Below are positions 54,479-64,000 of a DNA stretch of 64,000 bases, one piece after another. Made by a program: the position numbers and the translations under genes. Source of the stretch: Usnea hakonensis (Eukaryota; Ascomycota; Lecanoromycetes; Lecanorales; Parmeliaceae); NCBI GenBank assembly GCA_013423325.1, contig BLJB01000230.1, positions 18,456 through 82,455 of the forward strand. Reading direction: 5' to 3'. The number at the start of each line of letters is the position of its first letter. Positions within the stretch are counted from its first letter, which is position 1. Below the pieces are notes generated by a model that saw nothing but the letters and a program-made list of their open reading frames with translations, was not told where the DNA came from and did no database searches.

Positions 54479-54777
54479 TAACCGGCTAGCGTGATTCTGA
54501 GATAACGATAAGGAAGATGATACTAAAACTAGGTGCGGTCGGATTTATTACAATCTACTTTCTGGGCGCGTATTCTAGGGGACCCTACTTAAGTCTTAGG
54601 ATCCCACCCACTCTTTTCATTCTTTCCTTTTTACATACAACATACATGATCTATAGGAATCAATTACATCCACCCTTTAGAAGTCTAAGTCTCTCACTGC
54701 CTCTATACACTCTAGACATCGAGGTTGTTGCGAGTCTTTCATAAAATCTTAATGCCTTATTCCAGAAAACCCTGTCG
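54479..54777. other. Short spacer and leader of the membrane protein
   Basis: A 75-codon hydrophobic frame at 54517-54744 is not supported. Confidence 0.3.
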
Positions 54778-56788
54778 ATGGAATCATTCCTGCTGCAAAA
54801 CGTGTCGCAAGTACCAGCGACTGCCACTGTTTCGCAGGCGTCGGCGAGTTTACTCATAGGGACGCTCCAGTCCGCCGCGGCAACACAGGCTTTCACGCCA
54901 ATTGCCACAGCTACGTCTCTCAATTGTTCAGAGCCCAGAGCCTGGCGACCAAATTCTGATATTGCGGGCATCGGAGTTAGTAGACGGCAGTCATCAAGGC
55001 CCCTGAGCTGATCAAAACCCAATATTGACGGCAAGATAGGTTATACTTTCCTTTTGGATTTCGGCATGGGCTACCCTATGCCTTTCCGCACTGTACGCCA
55101 TCATACATCCTAGTCAATCGTCGAACGCTCTCGACAAGTCTATCATCAAGTTCATATCCTGGGTCTACTTCAAAATCACCCCCAAAGCCTGGAACACACA
55201 CAGCCAGACGATGCCACAACAGTGGTGGGCTGAAGTCATTGAGACGGCCGTTCTCACGTTCAGCGATACGCAAATCTTGACTGGCATCGCCATCCTCGTG
55301 TCAGGCTATATTCAGCTTCCAGCAGGCCTGGACTTGCACCACTGGTCGATTCTCGTAGATCTGGCCTGGTTCTCCTCTTTGACCCACTTAACCACCTTAA
55401 CGGCCCTTCGAGAATATTTTCGGAAGCGAGTCGCCCTCGCTGTTGTACGGACAATACTCATGGGCCTCAATCTCATCTTACTAGTCGTCGCAATGGTACC
55501 AGTAGGCTACAGCACGCCCGTCTTCGTTTCCCCCGCGCCAGCGATCTGCCTTTTCAAGCTCAACCTTCCCTGGGATCAACTCAGCATCATGAGTGGTCCC
55601 ACTGAGCAATCTTCTGCCGGTTACAGTGCTACCATCTTATTCGACGGTGCCCTGATAGCCATAACCTGGACCTTTCTCCTGGTTTCATATCTCACAAGAG
55701 TCATTCGCCTTTATTCCCAACCTGCTGCTCTTGCACAGAAATGCCTGAGATCGTGGCCAGGTCTTGTCGGAACCAGATTTTATCAAGCAGTACGAAACCG
55801 AAAGGATGGCACAAGTTCGGCTATCCTGTCTGGGCTGCTTACCGGGACACTTCTCCTATTACGAGCACTCTACGTTTTAGCCAAAGCGATCTACATCCTG
55901 ACAGAATCAATGTCATATGAAGTAGGTGCTATCACATTTGCTTCATGAGCCGATCATTACTTATCCGTGCATCTAGATCTTTTGGCTGACAGCAGCTCTT
56001 GTTTGGGGTACACTCCGACTTGCCGGTAGTTGGACAAAAGCACGTAGTTTGGACATGACAGAAGAGACGAATTGGGGGTTTGGACAGGTTCTACCAATGG
56101 TACTCTTAGCGGCACCCGCATTTTCGATGGGAGAGTTCATCTACGGTCAGCTTCCTTCTCCCCCGTCCTCTGCATAATCCCAACGTCAGATACTGAAACA
56201 TGTATAGAAACACGATTCAAACAGTCAAGTCATACTTCTCAACCGCCGAGACCGCCAACGCCCATTCTGACAGCAGCGGCCCCTACATCTCCAAACGAGG
56301 ACGCCTTCCAAGTCAACCTTCACGAAAAGGCCTGGTTCTCCGGAGTCATCTGCTTAGTCTTCATATTCGTAGTATCCTTCGCCTCAGTCTTCCTCCTCCT
56401 CTTCGCAGCCTTTCCATTCAGCAACAAGAGCGTCGACGGCGTCTTGCAATCGTCCTATCCCTACTCCATCGGTACGAACGGTCTGACCGCCAGATTTCCC
56501 AACGACTTGAAGTCCTTTCTCCGTTTCTCTGCAACTAGTCTTGGTATCACGTACTTCTACATCGTAATGTGTCTGCTACTGCAGCAGTCGCAACATTTAA
56601 ACGTCCTTGGACTCGCAACGTCACGTCTAGCGACCATCGTGAAAAGCCGTACGACGAAAGCGGTCGCTTTGGTCATCCTCTTGTTCGTCTGCGCTGCTAC
56701 TATCACGACGTCGAGTTATGGCATTGCCTACCATGGGGTCTTAGAACCACTCAATGCACCTATTGGAACCTTGGTAGCGAATTCTTAG
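54778..56788 (+). CDS. Polytopic integral membrane protein, 609 aa, unknown function
   Basis: Four exons: 54778-54975, 55040-55921, 55977-56145, 56208-56788; introns 64, 55 and 62 bp, all phases consistent. The N-terminal ~60 residues are Ala/Thr-rich and lead to NSDIAGIGVILSFWISAWAT, a conserved opening of a fungal membrane-protein family in which DIAGIGV precedes helix 1. About eight to nine membrane helices follow (TQILTGIAILVSGYIQL, VVRTILMGLNLILLVVAMVP, AILFDGALIAITWTFLLVS-like, LLTGTLLLLRALYVLAKAIY, VLPMVLLAAPAFSMGEFIY). A soluble Pro/Ser loop (SQPPRPPTPILTAAA) precedes two or three more helices (ICLVFIFVVSFASVFLLL, VALVILLFVCAATI). No transporter or channel signature was recognised. 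Plasma or vacuolar membrane location is likely. Confidence 0.78.
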
Positions 56789-57299
56789 GGTCCGGGTACT
56801 GAGAACTTGATGTAGATACTGCTCGATAAAGGGGCCAATGTCAACGCTCAGGGTGGTCAGAAAGGAGGCGGAGGGTTTTGGAATCTTCGGACGCCTTCAA
56901 ATGACTCACATCCAGTGAAAGCATCCCAAAAGACTTGGACAGCATATTACTAAACTCTGTTTATTTTTGAAATATTTGTGTGGCTGTAGGCTAACCTTGA
57001 AGTAGTAAATCTTACTGGACACCTGACTTACTAGGGATCGCTGAGTCGAGCTATGGCGCTAAGCCCCACTGTGAGCCTGCGGCTGCGCTGGTCTCCGATC
57101 TGCTGCTCTACTTGAATCCTATATGCGAGATTCCCTACACAAGATCGAGATGGTTCATACAGTTTAACAAAGGCATATTATAACACTAGACACAAATCAG
57201 AAGCCGGCTATTTTGAATCACAAAGGTGATATTATGGGATCGATTTACATGGCAATAACTCCAGTCCAATTCAGCAGGATTCCCACAATCAAGCTCCTC
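56789..57299. other. Intergenic after the membrane protein
   Basis: Only the ankyrin fragment is recognisable. Confidence 0.4.
56816..56857 (+). pseudogene. Ankyrin-repeat fragment
   Basis: The plus-strand reading ILLDKGANVNAQGG is the classic second half of an ankyrin repeat, followed by unrelated glycine-rich sequence and a stop about 30 codons on. An isolated fragment, 28 bp after the membrane-protein stop. Confidence 0.5.
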
Positions 57300-57729
57300 T
57301 CAAGTGTCTAGACAATACTTCTGACCCACCACCCTCCCACCACCCCACCAAACAACCCCCTCCTCCCCACCCTCCTTCCCGATCCCTCCCTCTCCCCCCT
57401 CCACTCCTCCACCCTTCCTCTTAGCCACCACAACCACCTCCCTCCCCCCATCCATCGCTCCCTTCAACTCCCCATACCTCCGCCCACTTTTCAGCACAAC
57501 CTCAGCATTGAATCCAACAGCGAGCGAGCGTATCCCAGTGCGCTCAGACCCCCGGCCCGATAACGTAGTTGAAGTTTTTTTTCCGGAGCGGATGAAGTCT
57601 TGGATGAGCTAGGAGAGTTCGGGGTGGGAGAGGGTGGGGTGATGGGGATGGGGAGGGGGGGGCGGGTAAGGAGGAGGGGGATGGGGTTGGGGAGGGGAAG
57701 ATTTGAGGTTTGAGGTTTGAGGGGCGCAT
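57300..57729 (-). pseudogene. Probable broken gene of unknown family
   Basis: The minus strand holds a frame reading HPELS-stop-LIQDFIRSGKK, GSERTGIRSLAVGFNAEVVL, KSGRRYGELKGAMDGGREVV and a Gly/Glu-rich end. The TAG between HPELS and LIQDF could have been a CAG codon. An ATG frame over the upstream part (from 57729) stops at the same place in another frame. An undetected intron is an alternative. Family not recognised. Confidence 0.35.
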
Positions 57730-58341
57730 GGTTGTGGTTGTTTGTTTTATGGGGAGGTTGGGTTGGGTGTGGGATGGATGGATGATGTGGATCTCTGCGT
57801 TTTGAGGTGTATAGGGTGGGGGCGGATATTTAAAGTCATCATGTCATAAGTACCTTATGAGGTACATAAGTGGTTGTGTTCGGATACTTTCTTGTGTCGT
57901 CGGTGCTCAACACTTGACTAACTAAGGTAGACTTACTCAAGTCTGACTGTCTTTAGCTTTTTTGAAATATCGTCATAAGCGAGTGTTGATAATGCACCGC
58001 CTGAACGATATCATTGCTGGATAGACTAGAGTGAGAGAGCAAGATCATGGGTATGTCAAGTGGGATGATTTGTATCATAGACTTTCACGGTGTGTCAAGT
58101 TTTTGACATGTGCAGGGTGCCAAGGGGTGTTATGGGTTATCATGGAAGTTGGGGTCCAGCTGAGATCTAAATTAGAAGGGGGACCGAGAATTGTGTGAAA
58201 CGAAAGTGAATTTCAAGGCTAAAGAACCGAATCAACACCGCAAATAAAATCAACACACGCAGCAGTGACGCTCCGCACTTATAAAAGATACCCCAGTACC
58301 AATCCATTTCCCCAACCACCCACTCCCTCCACTCCACAATC
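57730..58341. other. Intergenic and promoter of the 196-aa gene
   Basis: Apart from the TATA element at 58280 nothing is seen. Confidence 0.4.
58280..58287 (+). promoter_or_regulatory. TATA box of the 196-aa gene
   Basis: TATAAAAG 55 bp before the ATG at 58342, followed by a CT-rich initiator stretch (CCACCCACTCCCTCCACTCC) typical of fungal leaders. Confidence 0.5.
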
Positions 58342-58932
58342 ATGACTCCTCAACCCAGGCCGCCCACCATAACAGACTACAACTTGGGCATCGACGACAA
58401 CATCGAAGACGGCCAATACATGTGCCAAGCAGTCGTCAAGAAAACCCTTCAGGAAGTCCCGCTAGGGGAGAGGTACATCCCGCCAGAAGTCTTGCTAGCA
58501 CCCTACGCGCCCCAGTACAAATGGCGCATGCCCACCGAGCGCATGGAGCTCATGTGCTCCTATCTCACGCGCACAGGACAAGAGAACAACGCCACCCGCA
58601 TGAAAGCCTATCACCAGAGCCATCGTCACTGGACTCGGGAACGCACGCTATCTGAATCTCAAATGGACACACTCGTTGAAAAAATAGTCAGCGTGTTGAA
58701 ACAGCGGGGAAAGTTGTACGGCGATGTCGATATCTCGAGTTGGGATTGGGATGACATTTGTGCGGCTTACAACAAGGAAGTTGGAGGGAAGACGAAGGCG
58801 AATGTGTTGCGATGTGCGGTGGTGACGCAAAGATACAAGTACGTGGTGGCTATATTCCGGGAGCGGTGTAAGCTGGCGGAGGAGGCGCAGCCGGAGTTGG
58901 GGGATGAATATTGGCATTGGCTGGAGGTCTAG
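58342..58932 (+). CDS. Hypothetical protein, 196 aa, intronless
   Basis: True ATG with a TATA box and CT-rich leader. Soluble, with no signal peptide. It opens MTPQPRPPTITDYNLGIDDN, then EVPLGERYIPPEVLLAPY, a helical basic middle (TRMKAYHQSHRHWTRERTLS) and a C-terminal three-helix region: MDTLVEKIVSVLKQRGKL, SWDWDDICAAYNKEVGGKTK and VLRCAVVTQRYKYVVAIFRE. The (D)W(D)D(I/L).xxFN/YNKxxGxKT pattern faintly resembles the helical protein at 53232, which has YDWDLVTVLFNNKFGFTK. Nuclear DNA-binding is a guess. Confidence 0.65.
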   Translation: MTPQPRPPTITDYNLGIDDNIEDGQYMCQAVVKKTLQEVPLGERYIPPEVLLAPYAPQYKWRMPTERMELMCSYLTRTGQENNATRMKAYHQSHRHWTRERTLSESQMDTLVEKIVSVLKQRGKLYGDVDISSWDWDDICAAYNKEVGGKTKANVLRCAVVTQRYKYVVAIFRERCKLAEEAQPELGDEYWHWLEV

Positions 58933-60413
58933 AGGGCTTGACGAGGTGGAGGATCGCTGGATAAATGTGCAAGAGCGGATCCTTCACGTCGCCTCCGAAG
59001 GGGTGATATTTTGCTCTAGGCTGGGAAAAAGTAATGTCACTAGCTCAAATTAATAACGATCATGGGAGCCTACTTGTTTTATTTGTCTTGATGAGCCAGA
59101 CCTACTAATCTCCGCGCTTTTCGCTTTATGCCTAGTAGCAGAGTTAGCGATCTTGAGCCCGTTCTTTTCAAATAGGATCTCCGTTCCTCAATGGCGAAAG
59201 AGACTTGTTTTTCCCTTTCCTGATGCAGATGGGTTTGGCTCGATCTGCTACTCGCTGATCATTTCCTTGTAAGACACTGATAGAGGAACTACTGGTTGGT
59301 ATGGATCACAGATAAGGTAAGCATTGATGGGGGAATAGATGCCTGGTGTGCTTGCCAAGATATAGTGGAATCACGTGAGCACGTGTTCCTACCTTTTGGC
59401 TTGGCATATGCATGCCAGCATCGCAAGAGCAGCATGAGGGTATTAATATAGTACAAGGGGGTGTCAATGCAGTAAAAAGGGGTGTCTACCTATCAGGACC
59501 CAAAAAGGGTTCCACCATCACGCAAAGAAAGCAGGATTTAGCAGATTGACTACTCGCTGGCCGGGAAAGCCAGCGTACAGCATCGCGTTTCGGTCCAGTG
59601 ACGTTACATTACCTACCCCCTCCCCTGCCTTGGGCAGTATGTCTTTAAGTCATTGAGGTGATTGATTGATTGGTTACCCCGTAGGCTTTATAGGCCGGAG
59701 GCCTTGCTGGATGCATGTCGCTAGCTAGATGTCCCAAGCAGGTCGTTGAGGTGGTATTGCGTAACTTTATCGTCGTCTATCTCCTGTACGGAGTACGTAA
59801 GCTGACACCACTGAGCTTGTCAATCCTATCAAAAGCCTGGGACCTGGATCCAACTTCCTTCCATGGTGTTTTTGTTGTTATTGGATTTGGTAGCTTTCAC
59901 ATTTGGCATTGCGGAGAGCCCCAACCCAGAGGGACGAAGGAAAGAGTAGCAAATGGACGATGTGACAATCCTATTGCATTCAATATATCTGCCGACTTTC
60001 CCCAAACCCTCCCGAGTCCATAACTCTCATCTCGTAGCTGCGCTCTCCCAGCTTCAGATTATCAAGCCTACACGCATGGCTCATAAAACTAACTGACCCT
60101 TCCGCCCAAGCCTCGTGGGGTTCGCGCTTACAACTCACCACGCCAGTTCCGGAAACTTTCACCTTGACGATTGCCAATCGCATAGAAAAGAGCCATCTTA
60201 GCCCTTTTCTAGAACAGATCCCGAGAGGCCGTCACGCGCGTCGAGGGAGCATCACGCCGAGATCTCGTTGCAAGCACGGACAGTCGAATGCTTTGCCTTA
60301 TCTTTTAGCTCCATATTGCAGGTCGCTCTTCAGATGAGCAGAAGAGTTTCAATTGCGCCGACAGGGAGCGTTCATTCCCTGACTCTTGACATAGTGTCAC
60401 CGATCCGCGCCGC
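58933..60413. other. Intergenic with a transposon-end relic
   Basis: Apart from 59438-59501 nothing is supported. The plus frame 59715-60023 has an ATG but no recognisable content. Confidence 0.4.
59438..59501 (-). repeat. Solo terminal-repeat relic of the 20.6-kb element family
   Basis: GGGTATTAATATAGTACAAG, GGGTGTCAATGCAGTAAAAA and GGGGTGTCTACCTATCAGGA then CCC repeat the right terminus of the 20609-21586 element (21-bp units, ending ...AGGACCC), with substitutions. No partner end found nearby. Confidence 0.75.
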
Positions 60414-61500
60414 CTAAAAGAGCTCCGCTCGTGGGTTGCCGTGCAACTCCGGTGGCCTGGCTACTCCGTTGACTTCATTGCCGAATCCTTCCCCCACCTC
60501 AGCAATTGGGTAACCCTCTTGCCATCGAATCAGACCTGAAGTGTAGGGATGCGGTCCTTCGCCTTCTGTCTGCCTAAATGTCCGCCTCGACCGTGCGTTG
60601 CGACAGAGAATCAGCATGATTGTAAACATCAGTGCGCAGCCTATACTCCCGATACTAATCCCGGCTTTGGCAGCTGCACTGAGCGGCTTGGAGGAGGATG
60701 AAGGTGGCGTTGCTGCTCTTGTAGTCGCTAATGCAGGAGATACCGTAGACGACGGGTTTGCTGAAGGAGATGAGTGCGATATGGAGGAGACGGAGAAGAT
60801 GGAGGAGGCAGTGGAAGAAGAGGAGGAGAAGGACAAAGAAGCGAGGGTTGGTGATACTGAGGATGAGGATGAAATTGATAGTGAGGCTGGTAGCACGCTA
60901 GTTGACGGCAAAGACACTGCTGTTGTCGGATTTGAAAGTCCATTAGATTGGCCAAGAGCAGTGGCACCCCAAGTCACAGGTGGAACCCCATCCTGTGATG
61001 TGAGGTCAAAGTTCGGGGTATTGGCCGAATCATCTCCGGAGAAATCCTCGATCTGCATGTGACAGATGCCATCTTGGTTGTACTCGCTGTAGGGAAACGA
61101 CTGAGGATTGATGCCATTCGTTGGTACTTCGCTATGGTACACTAAATGGTCCGTCAAACATCAGTACTTGGCCTTCCTTTGCCGTTATTCGAATGGCTCC
61201 AATAGCCATGCGAATCTTACCGTATGTACTGGATTGGTGATTGGTCTGGTTTGGTGCGCACCACAAATTCATCCAAGGGTCCGTTATGTTGGAAGTCCAG
61301 GTGAAATAGACCGTGTCGATATAGTTGAAGGTCAAACCGCTGTTCTCGGGACCCGGAAAGATCCAGTTCACGTGGCCGTTACAGGAAAGGACGAGGATAG
61401 CCCAACAGAGAAGGGAGGAGAAAATGCTGCCGCCGCTGTGAGCATTGCGGGCCGTGGAGGAAAAAGAAGCCATCGAGTAAGCTCTCTTGCTTTGTCTCAT
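60414..61500 (-). CDS. Stalked single-TM surface protein (signal peptide, ectodomain, Ser-rich stalk)
   Basis: Exon 1 is 61500-61221, the intron 79 bp (GTAAGA..TTAG), exon 2 is 61141-60414; 335 aa. The signal peptide is IFSSLLCWAILVLSCNG, most natural from the second ATG at 61473. The ectodomain starts HVNWIFPGPENSGLTFNYID and contains DTVYFTWTSNI and WMNLWC, the pattern of a beta-sandwich ectodomain found in many fungal surface proteins, with one CHMQIED segment. A ~100-residue Ser/Thr stalk (SSSSSVSPTLASLSFSSSSS) leads to a membrane helix ISIGSIGCALMFTIMLILC, a stop-transfer RNARSRR and a cytoplasmic tail of about 60 residues. Like the protein at 9123, it has the build of Mid2/WSC-type wall sensors; ligand unknown. 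Confidence 0.78.
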
Positions 61501-62330
61501 CGCTGCTCAAGCTTCGCACCTGTCAAGAGAGACTCGAACTCATGATCGAAGACGTCGGGTAGGATGTTATTATTCAACAAGAATTGACCTGAAACATTTA
61601 GGGCCGAGGCTGCAATTTTTTGCGCCGTGATGTCGCAGATGGAAGATAAGCTGCATGCAAAGCCCCATCTTGAGGCTACAACTATACAGCCTGAATCGGC
61701 AAGCGTGCATTGGACCTCGCGCCCTCATTTTGAAAAGTTCATTGTCATGTCAGTCGCACGAGGCACAGGGGGCTGGTTGATCCCTGAGCCCCACGCGGAC
61801 TATGCTGCATATCCAAAATATTGCGTGATGTTTTCCCGTGAATACAGAAAAGGAAAAAGACTCGGTAGCTAGCCAAGCTCGAAGGCAGGCTCTTAAGTTA
61901 TATAAGTTTTGATAAAGGTTGTTAGCCACAATACTCCGGTTCTTGTCACGTAGTCGAACAATAGAAGGGATATCAGCATAGAAGAAACGAGGTACTTCCC
62001 CGATCCCACATATCCCATCCCACATCCCACATCCCACAATCCACATTCCGCATCCCACATCCCACATCCCACATCCCACCACATTGTGTTGAAAAATCAT
62101 TGCCTTGGACAACAAATAACGGCGCATCAATAGGTACCCGCTTAAAAACTCGTTGCCTAAGGGGCTTTTTTCTCCCACCCAAGAATCAGCCCACTAGTTC
62201 TGTTTTTTTTCGCCCCCTCGAGTATACCACTATACTCCTTTCAAAGCTAATATCAAGCCGCGAAGGTATCAAATCAAGTATTTTTACGAAGAGTGTAAAT
62301 CACCTAAGATATTGGTGAACGAAGTTAGTG
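61501..62330. other. Intergenic with an ATCCCAC minisatellite
   Basis: Only the 62002-62090 repeat is notable; the minus frames through it (GCGMWDVGCGMW) are repeat translations. Confidence 0.5.
62002..62090. repeat. (ATCCCAC)n minisatellite
   Basis: About ten 7-bp units, a few degenerate. Confidence 0.9.
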
Positions 62331-63588
62331 GACCATTGTTGGCCCAGCGAGCCGCTGAGCCGCTTTAGCTTCTATAACGTATCTTTAGCGGACTTCTATG
62401 GGATTCAAAAACCGTACTTTTACCGTACTTTTACCATTATTTTTTTGAAACGTTATGGTATCGGGGTACCTTGGCAAGCTATTGAATTCTAAGACACGTA
62501 ACAAGTTACGTTCACACTTGAAGGTTTAGCGCGGTATCCTTAGCGTATATTAACTTGAACCCCTATTCTAAGCCAGCCCTAAGGTACCCTGTCCTTAGGT
62601 CTCTAAGGGAGGTAGTCCGTCCCCCTATACTACGAGGCGCAAGTACCCGAGAGGTTACCTACGTAAGAAAATCATCTAAATCGACAGAATTTAAGGTCCA
62701 AATTAATACGACGTTAACAAAGTCTTCGTAATACTACTTTCGAGTACTACGCTTAGCGTATTTAGTAGTAATTTAATAGTTTCTTATATACTTCGAAAGT
62801 TCTTAAATACTTTTCTATTTATATTCTATTAATTACTATATAGCTAGTTAGAGTTCGTTACGTTACCATTACGAGAAATTAATCGTAAATATTAGGAAAC
62901 GTAGTATTATAAGAGCTAGAATATAGTAAATTACTCGAATACTACTATTTAGCGGTAGTATCTAGTAATACGGTAATTCTATTATTCCGTATATTTATAG
63001 AAGTCCGCTAAGGGTATCTAAAGTACCTAAGGTACTAGCGATTCACGAATCTTATATATCTTACGTAGCTAGAAAGCGCGAAGGGCTAAAATATCTTCTT
63101 CTTATTAAATACTCTTTTAACCCTTAAATTAACGTAGGATCCACTATAAGATTCACTTAGATCTACTCTACTAGTAGTAGATTAGTTTAAAGGGGATAAT
63201 TACCCTATTCTTATACTCTCCCCTTTAAGGTAGAGATAGTAGTATACGGTAAGATTTAACTTTATTACTAGCTCTTAATCGCCTTAAATATACTATTTCT
63301 AGTAGTAGAAAAATTTTTAATTAAAAAGAGTATCTAACTCGATATCTAAAATCGTATAATTAGCTACGCTAGTACGAATATTATATTAATAGAAAGCGCT
63401 ATATATATAGATATAAGAATACTCGTACTTCGATCTAACTCTAAAGTATAAAGAATATTATTCTTCGAATTCTAATCTTAATCGTATACTAATAGTATAT
63501 ACTTTTTACTATAAATATAAACTAAAATATAATAATTATATATCTTATCGATTCTATACCCGAAACTTAGTAGAGTATAGTTAGATTA
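62331..63588. other. AT-rich RIP-like block, no genes
   Basis: Composition shifts to TpA-rich DNA. Across 62881-63060 TG is absent and CA occurs once, while CG is not depleted. This is the signature expected from C-to-T mutation at CpA sites on both strands (RIP). The original sequence, presumably a repeat, is no longer recognisable. Confidence 0.75.
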
Positions 63589-64000
63589 TGTCATGGTGTG
63601 GACCTCAGTCTAGTCAGGTTAATCTATGCGATAGCCGACGATCTAGGCGACAGCCCCTTAAGGGCTGCTCGCATCCCCCGTTCTTTCTGGTTTCCTCATC
63701 TTTCGTCTTGGAATTCTACCTAGTCCTAGCCATAGAGAATGAGAATCCTTCTACTAAGCCTCGTTCCCTGACATTACGAAAGATCGACATATACCGCAAC
63801 GCTTCTATCGCGCTACCCCCCCCCCCCGCCCCGCCACCGGAATCAATGGATTCCTCCGCAGAGAGCGCGTCTGTAGCTCAAACCCCTGTTACCCCCGTTT
63901 CCTTCGCTCAGTCCGTCGCCAATAACCCCGAAGGTGCTCTGAACACCTTCCAACAAATTCAGAATCAGAATGCTGCCATGGCAGCCCAAATAGCCTCCTT
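63589..64000 (+). mobile_element. 5' end of an LTR retrotransposon (partial)
   Basis: Normal composition resumes abruptly at TGTCATGGTGTGG. A candidate 185-bp LTR runs 63589-63773 with inverted ends TGTCA...TGACA. A C run and an open gag-like frame follow. No target duplication or primer-binding site could be fixed, and the rest of the element lies outside the window. Confidence 0.5.
63846..64000 (+). CDS. Gag-like protein, N-terminus only
   Basis: ATG frame open to the window edge, 51 residues: MDSSAESASVAQTPVTPVSF, then ANNPEGALNTFQQIQNQNAA. Gln/Ala/Ser-rich with a coiled-coil-like end, as usual for fungal gag N-termini. The zinc knuckle would be beyond the window. Confidence 0.45.
   Translation, partial: MDSSAESASVAQTPVTPVSFAQSVANNPEGALNTFQQIQNQNAAMAAQIAS

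Noticed and set aside
60598..61062. Plus-strand Glu-rich frame
   Set aside because: Antisense of the Ser-rich stalk (TCC/TCT codons read as GGA/AGA).
61490..61560. GAGTTCGAGTC on the minus strand as a tRNA T-arm
   Set aside because: The T stem does not pair and no D-arm is found.
61750..62178. 142-codon minus frame with GCGMWDVG repeats
   Set aside because: Translation of the ATCCCAC minisatellite.

Overview
The window looks like chromosomal DNA of a filamentous ascomycete (Pezizomycotina). Protein-coding genes sit on both strands. Their introns are short (48 to 122 bp) with GT..AG ends and CTAAC/CTGAC-like branch sites. Families typical of these fungi are present: fungal rhodopsin-like (Pth11-type) membrane protein, alpha-arrestin, Mep/Amt ammonium permease, NB-ARC/TPR NLR, secreted cysteine-rich proteins and stalked membrane sensors. 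A TpA-rich stretch almost free of TG and CA looks like repeat-induced point mutation (RIP). I cannot name the species. All exon models were built by hand from reading frames and splice motifs.

Layout. 0-13 kb: a 5'-cut protein, a conserved unknown protein, an APH-fold kinase, two divergent members of one secreted family (7.4 and 12.5 kb) and a signal-peptide/stalk/TM sensor (9.1 kb). 14.9-24.9 kb: a broken SRPK-like kinase, a rhodopsin-like 7-TM protein, an SDR oxidoreductase, a 978-bp DNA-transposon-like element with 8-bp target duplication, an alpha-arrestin and a class II aldolase. 25-41 kb: an ammonium permease tail to tail with the aldolase, a degenerate M35-like secreted protein, an F-box-like protein, a degenerate 2OG-Fe(II) oxygenase, a RING protein and low-complexity or coiled-coil unknowns. 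There is a poly-G assembly weakness at 39.5 kb.

41-57 kb: small secreted proteins and the main object of interest, an eight-exon NLR (alpha/beta hydrolase, NB-ARC, TPR; 1123 aa). It is followed by decayed coding pieces, small secreted or nuclear proteins, repeats related to the transposon-like element, an O-methyltransferase relic and a 609-aa polytopic membrane protein. 57-64 kb: a probable broken gene, an unknown 196-aa protein, a solo terminal-repeat relic, a second stalked membrane sensor, the RIP-like block and, abruptly at 63589, the unmutated 5' LTR and gag-like start of a retrotransposon that runs off the window.

Functionally the window mixes housekeeping or nutrient genes (ammonium permease, aldolase, SDR, arrestin) with self/non-self and environmental-sensing genes (NLR, stalked sensors, rhodopsin-like receptor, secreted cysteine-rich proteins) and several catalytically degenerate family members. 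No secondary-metabolite cluster, RNA gene or CRISPR array was recognised.
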